Position numbers and translations under genes: made by a program. From Bugula neritina (lineage: Eukaryota > Bryozoa > Gymnolaemata > Cheilostomatida > Bugulidae): DNA of 64,000 nt. Position 1 is the stretch's first letter. Each line of letters opens with the position of its first letter. The stretch is from positions 1,885,001 to 1,949,000 of the forward strand of contig OZ037772.1 in NCBI GenBank assembly GCA_964035545.1. Direction: 5' to 3'. Below are positions 11,847 through 28,832 of the stretch, one piece after another. A model generated the notes under the pieces. The model did no database searches. It was not told the origin of the DNA and worked only from the letters and a program-made list of their open reading frames with translations.

Positions 11847-11884
11847 GGGTAGTTTAACCCTGGCTGAGTTTTACATGGTCTATT

Positions 11885-12814
11885 ATATAGCCAAGTTATT
11901 TAATTAAGATTCAAAGTAGCATTGTGTTACACACAATAGTTTCGGAAAACTACTGAAAGAAAAGTTCAATAATATATTACTAAAATACCAGGAAAGTCTT
12001 GCTGATGTTTATGAAGCATGCATTAAACATTCTGTATTTCAATGGAAGATGTCTTACACATTGTAGAGGAAAAGTTGTCTACTTGCCTTAGTTTACAAGG
12101 CTATAGCATAATGATGGTAGTAGACTGATACTCAAACAAATTAATTAGGAAGAAATTTGGTGCTTGTCATAAATATTATGTTAATTTGTCCCTCTAGCAT
12201 TAGGACAAAAAGAGAGATAAACCAGTTGCCTATATTGTGAGATTGTGCATAAACTGCTATATACTAGCTTACAAATTGTTGAGTGCCAATATTTAAATTA
12301 TCAATATATTTATGCTAGGTAAGGCCAGTAAGAAAATTTAGTTTACCAGTGGTAACTTATATATTTTGACTGCTAGAAAGTTTAACTGCATTAACAAATA
12401 AGCCTCCTTATGCTGTGTAAGATTAAATAAAAAGTACATAAAAGAAGTAACAAAGACAAGTTCTGAAACGTCTGCTCTTGCAAACAAAATGCCTAATTGC
12501 TAAGTGTTGGGAGCAGTTTCGAAGAAGCTTGTATATTATTATACCACTAATTGTTAACATTCAACCTATAAGTTACTGCTAAAATTTGAAAAAAAATCCA
12601 AGGCACATTCAGAAGCTTGCTAATATATTTCTTTTAAAGCTGCAATTTTAAAGGGTAATTTGTAGTGTAACGGCTAGATTTCTAGCCCACAAAAAGTTTC
12701 AATTGCTTATAAAAGGGGAGACAACAGACGTGCCTCACCTGCCTGCCACAGACGTGTGTCACTTGCAGTAAATGGTAAATAGTATTATAATGAGTGTTAA
12801 TGAGGGATGAGCTT
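11885..12814. other. AT-rich spacer, no gene seen
   Basis: No coding potential is visible. A TATA-like ttataaaagggg near 12706 is followed by a GC-richer 60-base stretch. It could be a fragment of a solo LTR or promoter, but no matching partner was found. Confidence 0.4.
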
Positions 12815-13229
12815 CATTACATATGAATGTTATTAATTACATTTAATTAGGTTCTCATAGGGGATAAATAGAAGTTATAAAATCTTACTCCTGGGGTCCA
12901 ACTATGTGGGGCAATTTTAACAGTGGCGAATCTCCTTTGTTCTCAACAGTGATTACTAGTGGATACAATACTGCATTGAATTATTCTGAACTTGTTTAAA
13001 TAAATACTTGGTATAGTAGAAAAATTATAAATTTTGTTTTAAGATTTAAACTTTGAAATATAATAGATATGCAATTACGAAGTAATTTTAAAACCTAATT
13101 ACATTTCTAGATGTGTAATATATGTTCTACAATTACAGTTTTATACATCAATAACAAATTACATTAATTTACTTGAAAAAAAATAATTAATCACAGCTAA
13201 TTACAAATTACATTCTCTCAAACTCTGGT
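12815..13229 (+). repeat. Degenerate copy of the AATTAC-rich hAT-like MITE family
   Basis: It shares with 27178-28307 the AATTAC-rich ends, a central phrase (ggggtccaactat..ggggcaattt) and a terminus caaactctgg that corresponds to caaaccctgg there. The left end has decayed and no target duplication could be assigned. Confidence 0.55.
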
Positions 13230-13400
13230 GGTAATGGTTAATAACTGGCAGACTCAAATATCCTGTGTGCAGAAGTTTTTAGGGCTACTGATGATATTTA
13301 AAAACATTTTCTATTTGGTTTTTCACACTTCTAACTTTTGTCCCCCATATTTAAGGGATAAGAGTATGAAAGCTGGTGTGTACTAAATGAAGTAAACTGA

Positions 13401-13456
<56 letters not shown>

Positions 13457-13528
13457 CATATATATAGATATATATACATTATATATATATATAATATATA
13501 TATAATTTATACATATATATATATATAT

Positions 13529-13559
<31 letters not shown>

Positions 13560-13560
13560 C

Positions 13561-13609
<49 letters not shown>

Positions 13610-15425
13610 TATATATACATAATATAGCTATAAACATGCACGTATATAAAGAAAATAACATTCATGCAACTGGTAGTAAATACTGTTTAGTATGAGCTTC
13701 TACTAATTTTGCTACGGCATGTAGCTGCATTATAATAAATAGCGATTTTAGGAGATCCTAAAGCACTTTATAGTCGTTTATGCAGAATTTTTCTTTCAGT
13801 CCAATATATGAAACTTATAAAAATAATTTTAGAGAGAACATGCACTAGCCGAAAATCAATTTGTTTTCAATAAAGTATATCATAGACCTGCATACTTTGT
13901 GCAGGAAAGAAGAGAGAGCCACAAAGGAAGAGCCACGCCTACCATGTCCAATGAAAACAGACCTGTCATACTAAGTAGCTACAGACCTGCTATACCAGAT
14001 AAAACCAAACCTGCCATATTGCACAAAACTGAACCTGCAGTACTGAGCAAAGAGCAACCAATCAAATATTCCAAGCAAAGAAGAAACGATTCAGCATTGT
14101 GGGAAAACCTCCCCAGGGGGAATCAGCAAACTCCGACAGCTGGTCAAAGTTTTAGCTACAGAAAAGGAAGAATTGCGAGTATTGTAATTATTCAGTGAGG
14201 AAAACCGCATGCTTACCTTGTTCTGGTAACCACTACACAACTGTGAAGAGAAAGGGCTGGAAAGCTACACAACTTTGAGAGATTTCTCATACAGACAGCT
14301 GTTCTATAGGAAGTGTTACATAAGAGTTGTGACTATTGACTATTATAGACAGGGTTGTAAGAATGTGGACACAGTTTTAAGATTTCCTATTTAAGGAATC
14401 CAATACTTTAGTTATGTTATGATAGCATTAACTTAGCAGAAGCTTTGGTGGAATTTGATATAATGCTTAATTACTACTCAAAGCAGAATAGTTTAGTAAT
14501 TTTTTAAAAAGAACATAATATTATATTTGTATTTTCTTATATATAGATGTTTATTATACATGCCGATCATAAAAGTCAACTCATTATATGGTACACAAAA
14601 ATTATATCTGTAAATGAACATGTGCATGCTGCAGCTGAAGAATTAAAAATAAAATGAAAAGGAAACAAAACGTATTCAACTAGATGAGTCATCAGATGAC
14701 ACTGCTGTATAAAATGACGAATTAGGAAAGAGAAAGCCTGTGGAAACAAAGCAACACTGAACTACAATGTGGCTAACAAATACCAGGTCAAGAGAAATAA
14801 TATCATATTCAGTAAATAAAATACCAAGAGGTGTAAAATATCAATATAAGTACACATAGAAAAAATAGGTGATATACAGAATAAAAAGTAACAGTTTAAT
14901 ATTGATAAAGCTTTTCATTTTCACACAAACATAATATCTTTACAAGGCATTATTGTATATATAACTATTTGTATTAGGAGAGAGAAACAATATAACTTAG
15001 TATGCTCACATGGAACTATAGAAGGAAATGTCAGCTAGAAGAGGAAGGAAATGGAGGTCAAGGCCAGCAATGCAATGTCAAGGTCAACTGGAAGAAAGTA
15101 GTTTTAGGTCACGACTTGTCATTCTCAAACATGGCGGCTAGTTTGAGCACACTTTTGGACTAGAAGAGGAAGGAGGCCAGGAGACCACAGAGCTCTCTGG
15201 GGAGAGAGGTAAAACACGCTTCAGCTACAAAGCAAGAGTTGAAAAGAGAAATAATTGGAAAAAGTTGAAATTTTACTCAATTTGATCAAAAATGAACAGG
15301 TATTAACAAAAAAAATGTCCACAGATTCTAACGCTGCTATTCCAGGACAACTATAGCATATTATAATTATATTATCACTTCACTATATAATAATCATATT
15401 ACATAATGTATTATATTGTTTATAT
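13230..15425. other. Spacer with a (TA)n tract and one unassigned open frame
   Basis: The TA tract is listed separately. A plus-strand open frame at 13899-14198 encodes a hydrophilic sequence with repeated P-A/V-I-L-like phrases (RPVILSSYRPAIP, then KPAILHKTEPAVL) after a possible acceptor ctttgtgcag. I cannot assign it, and it may be chance. The region near 15030-15210 is GC-richer and contains a purine-rich internal duplication (agaagaggaagga). Confidence 0.4.
13403..13615. repeat. (TA)n microsatellite
   Basis: About 210 bases of nearly pure TA dinucleotide, with occasional tacat interruptions. The Tyr/Ile open frames across it are artefacts of the repeat. Confidence 0.95.
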
Positions 15426-15990
15426 TGTAATGGATTTTCACCCTCTATTAGTTTTTAACTGCGTGAGTCAGTATTATAACTACTGTTGCGTATCGTTTTG
15501 AATGCTGTAATTATAGCTAAGTTGCACTAGCTTTCTAATGCCTTATTATTGTGATTAAGCTTTCAGTATAATGTAATTTTCATTAAATACGCATTTCCAG
15601 AGTTATTTTCCCTTTTTGCTATTTCATCGTTTTGCATTAATACTGATACTGGAAATTTGTGTAGCTTTTATGAATGCCTTCAATAGGTTGTTATTATAGC
15701 TAAATTCTTGGCCTATTGAATTATTCATTCTCCTTTGTCTATTTTTCTTTTGTTACTGTCAAGCTTAACTTTCTTTTGTCTGTTGGAACATTCTAGATGT
15801 GAATTCTTGTGTATAAAAGCAGGCGAGTTTCCAGTGTAGCTTCAGACTACTACTGGAGCTCGCTGGTAGTAGGACCACATGAGCTGTATCTGATACAATA
15901 AAGGTTATCCTCATTTGTACTCAAATACTTGGCTTATTCTTTCTAGAGCATGTAGGCACTAGTTGCATTCAGAACCCACAGTTTACTACA
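15426..15990 (+). repeat. 5' LTR
   Basis: 565 bp, TGTAATGG...TACTACA. It holds a TATA box TATAAAAG at 15812-15819 and a polyadenylation signal AATAAA at 15897-15902, so R probably starts near 15840. It matches the 3' LTR base for base on reading. Confidence 0.95.
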
Positions 15991-15991
15991 T

Positions 15992-16010
15992 TGGTGGCAG
16001 CAGTGGGATT
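15992..16010 (+). other. Primer binding site, tRNA-Leu type
   Basis: TGGTGGCAGCAGTGGGATT starts one base after the LTR. It complements the 3' end, including CCA, of the leucine tRNAs of animals as I know them, with about one mismatch. The isoacceptor cannot be checked without the host tRNA set. Confidence 0.75.
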
Positions 16011-16040
16011 TTCGAATAACTAGTTGCCGAGCGGCGCGCA

Positions 16041-16946
16041 ATGGCCCCAGGGGACTCAGCCCCTGAGGCAGCAACACCACCAGCCCTCACTGTTGAGGCG
16101 CTGGTCACAGCCCTCCAGAGATTGCGGGGTCAAGGACAGGCATCACCTGGTGACAGGTATCGCCTCCAGCCCCCGAATTTCGGAGGAGAAGGAGACGTAG
16201 AGCAATTCATCAGGGAGTTCCAGGATGTGGCCACCATCGCTGAATGGCCAGTACGGGTGCGCATCCTCCAACTCCGGGCCTGTCTGACAGGCCGGGCCAA
16301 GAGCTTCGCTCTTGGGCCTGATGAAGAGCACATCATGCGGGCTCTCAGAGCCCGGTTTGGCCTAACAGCCGAAGAAGCAGCTGATCATTTGCAGATAATG
16401 AGGAGGGACCGGAGGACTCCTCTGGAAGATCACGCTAACGAGGTAGAGCGCCTGGCTCAGGCTGCTTTCGGTCAAGCCACTGGCGACGACCGGAAGCGCC
16501 TCGTTTATAACGCGTTCTTCCGGAGCGTTAATCACCCGGACCTGCAGCGATACTGGCTGGCCGCCAAGGTCAACAGTATAGAAGAAGCACTGGAAATGGG
16601 GAAGGCTTACTTCCAGGTGGAAGAGCCTAGGCGACCGAGCTATACAGCCCGCCAAGTGGTCGAGGAGCATGAGGAGACCACCCCACTTCCAACTCCACAG
16701 GTAGCAGCAGCTGCAACTAAATCACCCGAGCAGATGCAGCTCACCATGTTAATGGACATGATGAAAGGCCTGCAGGCTACGGTGACGAAGTTGCAGAGCG
16801 AACAGGCGGATAGGCGGGCTCCCCGATCACGGGACAACCCTGTCCGCCCATCTCTGCTAACCTGTTGGGGGTGCGGGGCGCAAGGGCACGTGAGGAGGCA
16901 CTGCCCTAGAGGCCAAGGGCCTTTAAACACCCAAGGCTCACGGTAA
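16041..16946 (+). CDS. gag: Gag polyprotein with CCHC zinc knuckle
   Basis: A 301-residue protein expected to form the retrotransposon particle and bind its RNA. It starts at an ATG with G at -3 and +4, the first in the internal region. The N-terminal half has the Gag capsid pattern (FGGEGDVEQFIREFQDVA near residues 48-66, then a helical retrotrans_gag-like stretch). Near residue 275 there is one zinc knuckle, CWGCGAQGHVRRHC, a perfect C-x2-C-x4-H-x4-C. The gag stop TAA (16944-16946) lies inside the stem of the frameshift signal, 16 bases past the slippery heptamer. Pol overlaps gag in the -1 frame. Confidence 0.9.
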   Translation: MAPGDSAPEAATPPALTVEALVTALQRLRGQGQASPGDRYRLQPPNFGGEGDVEQFIREFQDVATIAEWPVRVRILQLRACLTGRAKSFALGPDEEHIMRALRARFGLTAEEAADHLQIMRRDRRTPLEDHANEVERLAQAAFGQATGDDRKRLVYNAFFRSVNHPDLQRYWLAAKVNSIEEALEMGKAYFQVEEPRRPSYTARQVVEEHEETTPLPTPQVAAAATKSPEQMQLTMLMDMMKGLQATVTKLQSEQADRRAPRSRDNPVRPSLLTCWGCGAQGHVRRHCPRGQGPLNTQGSR

Positions 16947-19900
16947 CTTCCGCCAACCGTGGGCCTCACGCCAATCCCATCCGGGATAGGACTCGGAGAG
17001 GAGAAGAAGAGACCTCCACAGGGTCTGCCGATACCGAGTGGCAGAGGCCACGGAGATCTCGGAGACCGCAAGGTCTACCCGATCCTCCGGCCGTGCCACT
17101 CGAGACCCGGATGCAGCTAGAAGAAGCAGGATGGCAGGCACCTCGGAGATCTCGGAGACCGCAAGGTCTGCCCGATCCTCCGGCCTGGCCACTCCAGAAC
17201 CGGTTCGCGGGGTTGCCCGAGGAGGTTGTGGAGGAGGATTCAGCTTACTCGCAAGAGTACCCCAAGCTACCCTCCCGACCTCAGAAAACCCCCGTTGTCT
17301 CTAAGACGAAGAGGAGGCCCGCTGTGCGGACCCAAGTTGTGTCTCCCCCAGAGACTGACCGCTCCAGGAGCACCCAGCCGTATGGAAGCAGCTACTTCCT
17401 ACCCGGAAAGATTTCGGGTAAAGCTGCCACATTCCTACTGGATACTGGGTGCACTACCAACCTGCTGAGTAGGCGTCTCTTTGACACTCTTGGTGCACGA
17501 GAGCGGGCGAGCCTCGAGCCGTATGAAGGTGCGCATGGTACGTTGGCGGACGGATCATGCATTCCTTTCTACGGCGTCATTTCACTACCTGGACGCGTCC
17601 GTGATCAAGCAATTCACGAGACGTTCATAGTCAGCCAGCTGAAGGAGGACGCCATCCTGGGAATGCCGTTTCTGGAGAAACACCAGTGTCACATGGATTT
17701 CCAGAAGTCAGTGGTGGTGATGGCTGGGAAGGAACTTGTCTGCGTCGACAAGTTCGGAAGGCCCTTGGTGGGCGGAGTCCAGGTAGTGCGGGACTGCACG
17801 GTTCCGGGGAGATCCCAGGCGACTCTTCGCTGCAGAGTCAACTGCAAGGGGATCGCCGACCTGGGGGTGGTTGAGGGAACGCACGGAGCGATCCGACTAG
17901 CAAACAGCCTAAATCGGCTAGATTGTCGGCAGGAGCTCCTCGTGCAGTGCATCAACCCCTTCACGGAACCTGTCCGATTATCGGCTGGAGCGCTGGTGGG
18001 GAAGTACCACTCCATCCAGGAAGCGGATGTGGGTCCAGCACTGGAGACAGTGGCCGACACCCAGGGGAACCCCCCTCACACCAGACGAGGAGCAGTCCCG
18101 GAGCATATGGCTGACCTGTATGATGGAGCGTGTGGAAACTGTACAAGTAGTACTGAACGCCAAGTACTGGCTCAACTACTTGCGGAGTACAGTGATGTCT
18201 TCAGTCGTGGCGATGGAGACATGGGGCTGACCAAGGTCATCTCCCACGAGATACCCCTGGCAGCCGGCACCACTCCCATCAGGCAGCCTACCCGGCGTCT
18301 AGGCCCGGAGAAGGAGAAGGAGGTGAGCCGACAGGTACAGGATCTTCTCGACCGGGATCTGATTGAGCCTGCCCACGGTGCGTGGAGCTCTCCAGTAGTC
18401 CTGGTCAAGAAGAAGGATGGTAGCTGGAGATTCTGCGTGGACTAGCGCAGACTCAACAGCGTTACCATCCAGGATGCCTACCCTCTCCCACGGATAGATG
18501 AGTCTCTGGATGCCCTCGCGGGTAGCAAGTACTTCAGTACTTTGGATCTGCTTAGCGGGTACTGGCAAGTACCCCTCAGTCCTGATGCCCAGGACAAAGC
18601 AGCGTTCATCACCCGCGACGGGCTCTGGAAGTGGAAAGTACTGCCATTTGGACTAACGTCCGCTCCGGCAACTTTCCAACGGCTCATGGAGCAGGTCCTC
18701 AGTGGGTTACACTGGAAGACCCTCCTCATCTATCTGGACGACGTCATTGTCATCTCCCCAGACTTCTCGACTCATGTCAGTCGTCTGCGGGAGGTCTTTG
18801 ACCATCTCCGGGCAGCTGGACTGAAGCTGAAGCCCTCCAAGTGTGCACTCCTGCAGCCGGAAGTCACGTACCTGGGCCATGTGGTTGGCCGTGATGGGGT
18901 CGCTACCGACCCGGAGAAGGTACAGGCTGTGAAGGAGTGGACTGTCCCCCGTGACCTCCCTGAGTTGCGCGCGTTCCTGGGCCTAGTAGGGTACTACCGG
19001 CAGTACATACCTGGCTTCGCAGGAGTGGCTCAGCCGTTGAATCGGCTGACCGCAAAGGGGGTCCGGTGGCAGTGGACACAGGAGGAGCAGCAGGCATTCG
19101 ACCACCTCAAGCAGCGGCTAATGGAGGCGCCAATTCTGGCGTATCCTGATCCAGCCCAAGAGTACATCCTGGACACCGATGCCAGCGACCACAGCGTGGG
19201 AGCTGTCCTGTCTCAAGTCCAGGGTGGAAGTGAGGTGGTCGTGGCTTACTACAGCAAGACTCTCGCGGCCGCCGAGAAGAACTACTGCACCACTAGGAAG
19301 GAACTCCTAGCAGTAGTCAAGGCGGTCAAGCACTTTCGGCCATATCTGTATGGGAGAACGTTCCGTTTGCGAACAGACCATGCATCACTGATATGGCTGT
19401 GTAAACGTGCGGAGCCCTCGAGCCAGGTGGCTCGTTGGCTAGAGATTCTTGCCGAGTTCTCTTACCGGATAGAGCACCGTGCTGGCCGGAAGCACGGGAA
19501 CGCCGACGGCATGAGCCGCCGGCCGGTAGAGGACTGTAAGCAATGCCTGCACATTGAGAAGCGGGACGGGGGACCCGCTCGCCTTGACGTGGAAACAGAG
19601 TTAGGGGAGGGCGCCGTCTATCGGTGGGAGCACGGCCATCTTCGGACCGAAACCCACTCAGACGACGTCCAGGCACTTCACGCCAACCCCACTCTGTACC
19701 AGAATGTCAAGGAGCTGTGCCGACTCCAGGAGACGCTACCCGGCGCGGTAGCGGACATTTTCCGGGCCAAGAAGGAGGGCCGACGACCTAGCGAGGAACA
19801 GCAGCGGCAGGGAGACGTTGAGTTCCAACTCCTCTGTCGTCGCTGGGATGCCCTCAAGGTCAGTCCTGATGGCCTCCTGATGATAACGTTAGCAGCAGAC

Positions 19901-22021
19901 AACCGTCAGCAGGAGAGGGACCGCGTCGTCTGTCCACGCGCCCTCCGACGGGAACTGATCTGGGACACCCATAAGCAGGCTCATTCTGGAGTCAGTCGGG
20001 TCATCAGGTGTCTGCGGCTGCGTTGGTATTGGCCCGGAATGACTCGGGACGTACGACTGCGGGTACGGCAATGCGAGGTCTGCCAAGCTAGCAAGCATGG
20101 CCGCCCCACGGAAACCACTGGTCGACGCCAGCTGTACGCTGGTCGACCGTGGCAAGTAGTGGCGGTAGACCTCGTCGGGCCTATGCCGTTATCCGCCAGA
20201 GGGAACACCTGGATACTGGTGCTCACGGACCACTTTACCCGGTGGGCGGATGCTCTGGCTATCCCAGACGCAACCGCCCCCACGGTGGCCCGGACCCTGG
20301 ACCAAAATGTGTTCTGTTACCTCGGTTTGCCCGAGCAGATACATACGGACCAGGGCGCCCAGTTCCAGTCCCAGCTCATGGGAGACCTCTGCCGGATATG
20401 GGGGGTGAACCAGAGTCGGACCACCCCATATCACCCGCAAGGGAACGGAGTCGTCGAGCGGAACAACAGGATGTTGGGTGACGCGCTCAGGAGCCTGCTC
20501 CTTGGTCGAGGTCAGGAAGAATGGGACGTGGTGCTGCCGCAGATCATGCGGGCTTACCGCAGCACACCACACTCCGCCACACAGGAGACCCCAAACTTCC
20601 TGATGCTAGGCCGAGAGACGCGGGTCCCGGAACACCTGACATACCATGTTCCTGCCCCCGAGTCACCGGTACACGAATATGTGGAGGGTCTGATGGACAT
20701 CATGGGCAAAGCTCATGATGCGCTGCGCACCCAGCAGTGGCAGACCCGCACAGAGGACTCAGAGGAGCCCCCGTTGTACCAGGTGGGAGACTGGGTCTGG
20801 ATGGTGAGCTACCGTAGGCGACGCGGACAGTCGGCTAAGCTTCAGCCCAAGTTCGTCGGTCCCTACTGCGTAGTGGAGGTGCTGCCCAACCACACGTACC
20901 GTGTGGAGCGCTCTGGACAGATCTCCGTCCAGAGCGAGCAGCGCCTCAAACCTTACCATGCCAGCCCAGACGCGGTGGGTCAGGCTCCACCCCTCCTGGA
21001 GCCCCACCGTCAGCCCAACCGTCGAGGACGGGCCACCCAGCCCCGAGAGGTGGAAATTATGGTTCCCAGAGAGTCGGACCAGGAGCAGGCCGCCTTGATA
21101 GAGCAGCTGGAGCGACAGCAGAGAGAGGAGCGGGAACAGGAACAGCGGCAAGCCCTAGGACCACCACCCTCCCTGGGGGAGGACACCCCCACCCCCGTGT
21201 TGGGTGAAGGCGGGGACCCCCCTACTAGGGTAGCCCAGGAGCCACCAACACCACCGGTGCCTGTTCCAATTGAGAGGAGCCAGCGGTCAAGAAGACCCCC
21301 CAGGTATCTGGCAGACTATGCTGTAGGGCACCTGGAGTGGCCCCCTCATGAGGACAACCCACCCAGTACGGACGACCACCCCATCTTGGCTGGAAATTCC
21401 CTCCATCACCCCGGAGAATTCCACCAAAAAGAAGATTTCACACAGCTAGCACGTGAGTTACAGCTCAAGTTGAATTCTAATCCTGATACCCCTAAGTATA
21501 ATTTAAACACTGTTATTCAGACACTAGCATCAGCTATGGGAATTACCTCGCCAGATACCCAAACAGAGGAGCGTAAGGATACCGAGGAGGCCAGTCGATC
21601 CGACTCCCCTCCCCCACCAGCTCCTGTTTCGGCTCCCCGCAGCCAGCAGTACGACACCCCCTCTTCCGAGGTGTGTTCCGCCAGCGTTAGTGGCCCTGAC
21701 CCCGAACCGGTTGAGCTCCAGCTCACAGCTGGGGAGGAGCAGGGCACTCTATACGGCGACCACCTCGCAGGCAGAGACGAAGAGGACTCTCCAATACTGG
21801 CAATGCCTCGGGCCCTGGTCGCCCGCCAGTATTGGATATCTGGAGCACCAGGCAGCCAGATAGAAGAACAGACTCAGCCAACCCACCCACAATTGCCCCG
21901 TCACGGGCAGAGTATGGCACTTCCTTACCGAGAGTGCATCCTGGATAGCGCAATCGAGGCCTGGTCCCGTATCCTCGATCCAAGTACAGAAGAGATAGGA
22001 AGCCTGGTGCACTACCTCTAA
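16910..22021 (+). CDS. pol: Pol polyprotein, PR-RT-RNaseH-IN, interrupted by one TAG
   Basis: Open in the -1 frame from 16910. The protease has DTG at 17441-17449 and ILGMPFL downstream. RT runs from about 18180, with the catalytic YLDD at 18731-18742. RNase H begins near DTDASD (about 19172). The integrase has an HHCC finger (H at 19970, CEVC at 20072-20083) and a D,D-35-E core with aspartates at 20168 and 20348 and glutamate at 20456. A GPY/F motif (VGPY) lies near 20858. A hydrophilic tail of about 350 residues, rich in proline and glutamate, follows to the stop at 22021. A single TAG at 18443-18445 falls in the conserved RT segment after SWRFCVD, where the family has an aromatic residue; the frame is otherwise continuous on both sides. 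Without readthrough this would yield Gag-protease only. Confidence 0.93.
16922..16966 (+). promoter_or_regulatory. Programmed -1 frameshift signal between gag and pol
   Basis: TTTAAAC (16922-16928) is in the exact phase T TTA AAC relative to gag, the X XXY YYZ form. After a 5-nt spacer, bases 16934-16944 pair with 16956-16966 (11 bp including one G-U) around an 11-nt loop. The pol frame is open from 16910, just after a TAG in that frame (16907-16909), so the shift must occur in 16910-16946; the heptamer is the only canonical slippery site I see there. A second short hairpin (16974-16978 with 16983-16987) follows. Whether a pseudoknot forms is not established. Confidence 0.88.
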
Positions 22022-22198
22022 TGATAAAACCGGACAACCAGGGGCCGCTGGCAATAGCCAACTGAACTGTAAATATTCTCGTGTTACGTGTGATTAATCA
22101 TAATACTTTCCTGTTAACCGCATATTTTTCTACGTTTGTGTTTTATTTTTTGTGTGTGGAATCATTGTTTTGCTATCGAAAAGGGGATGCTTTTCGAT

Positions 22199-22208
22199 GG
22201 GGGGAGAA
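22199..22208 (+). other. Polypurine tract
   Basis: GGGGGGAGAA lies immediately before the 3' LTR start at 22209, the standard position for the plus-strand DNA primer. A shorter purine run (aaaaggggatg) precedes it by about 15 bases. The 3' untranslated region 22022-22198 contains no envelope frame. Confidence 0.85.
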
Positions 22209-22773
22209 TGTAATGGATTTTCACCCTCTATTAGTTTTTAACTGCGTGAGTCAGTATTATAACTACTGTTGCGTATCGTTTTGAATGCTGTAATTATAGC
22301 TAAGTTGCACTAGCTTTCTAATGCCTTATTATTGTGATTAAGCTTTCAGTATAATGTAATTTTCATTAAATACGCATTTCCAGAGTTATTTTCCCTTTTT
22401 GCTATTTCATCGTTTTGCATTAATACTGATACTGGAAATTTGTGTAGCTTTTATGAATGCCTTCAATAGGTTGTTATTATAGCTAAATTCTTGGCCTATT
22501 GAATTATTCATTCTCCTTTGTCTATTTTTCTTTTGTTACTGTCAAGCTTAACTTTCTTTTGTCTGTTGGAACATTCTAGATGTGAATTCTTGTGTATAAA
22601 AGCAGGCGAGTTTCCAGTGTAGCTTCAGACTACTACTGGAGCTCGCTGGTAGTAGGACCACATGAGCTGTATCTGATACAATAAAGGTTATCCTCATTTG
22701 TACTCAAATACTTGGCTTATTCTTTCTAGAGCATGTAGGCACTAGTTGCATTCAGAACCCACAGTTTACTACA
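22209..22773 (+). repeat. 3' LTR
   Basis: 565 bp, read as identical to the 5' LTR, with TATAAAAG at 22595-22602 and AATAAA at 22680-22685. It is followed by the right copy of the ATAT duplication. Confidence 0.95.
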
Positions 22774-22888
22774 ATATGCCATATTATCATTATATTATAT
22801 TATAATCATACTATATTATAAATATGGTATATTATTATATTATACTATCAATGTACATGACTTGCACCAAGTAGATGCTAAACGTTAC

Positions 22889-28832
<5,944 letters not shown>

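Larger units (their letters stand above)
8614..11880 (-). mobile_element. GC-rich composite island with DNA-transposon-like ends and gypsy-derived coding
   Basis: Base composition jumps from AT-rich to strongly GC-rich at about 8620 and back at about 11860. At the right edge, 11861-11884 match 24 of 24 bases with 38147-38170, the outer end of the inverted-repeat transposon at 34-38 kb. The left edge reads TATAGACC at 8610-8617, so both edges have the form TA-GACC...GGTC-TA, as in that transposon. The left match is short and could be chance. Inside, both on the minus strand, are an ORF with a retroviral-type protease and an integrase zinc finger, and a spliced C2H2 gene. I infer a DNA transposon that captured gypsy-derived sequence; a gypsy fragment inserted beside an old transposon end is the alternative. 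Confidence 0.5.
15426..22773 (+). mobile_element. Full-length Ty3/gypsy LTR retrotransposon, very recent insertion
   Basis: This 7,348-bp element has two 565-bp LTRs that I read as identical, starting TGTA and ending TACA. It is flanked by a 4-bp duplication ATAT (15422-15425 and 22774-22777). The order is LTR, tRNA-Leu-type primer site, gag, -1 frameshift signal, pol (protease, RT, RNase H, integrase, GPY/F), polypurine tract, LTR. The domain order PR-RT-RH-IN defines Ty3/gypsy. No envelope gene was found. Its GC-rich coding region contrasts with the AT-rich flanks. It sits on the opposite strand to the multi-exon gene beginning at 22889, apparently in its intron. One in-frame TAG in RT is the only break I see. 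Confidence 0.95.

Noticed and set aside
22081-22284. Hydrophobic frame after pol that might be an envelope gene
   Set aside because: It is 67 codons, runs into the LTR and has no envelope features; I treat it as chance.
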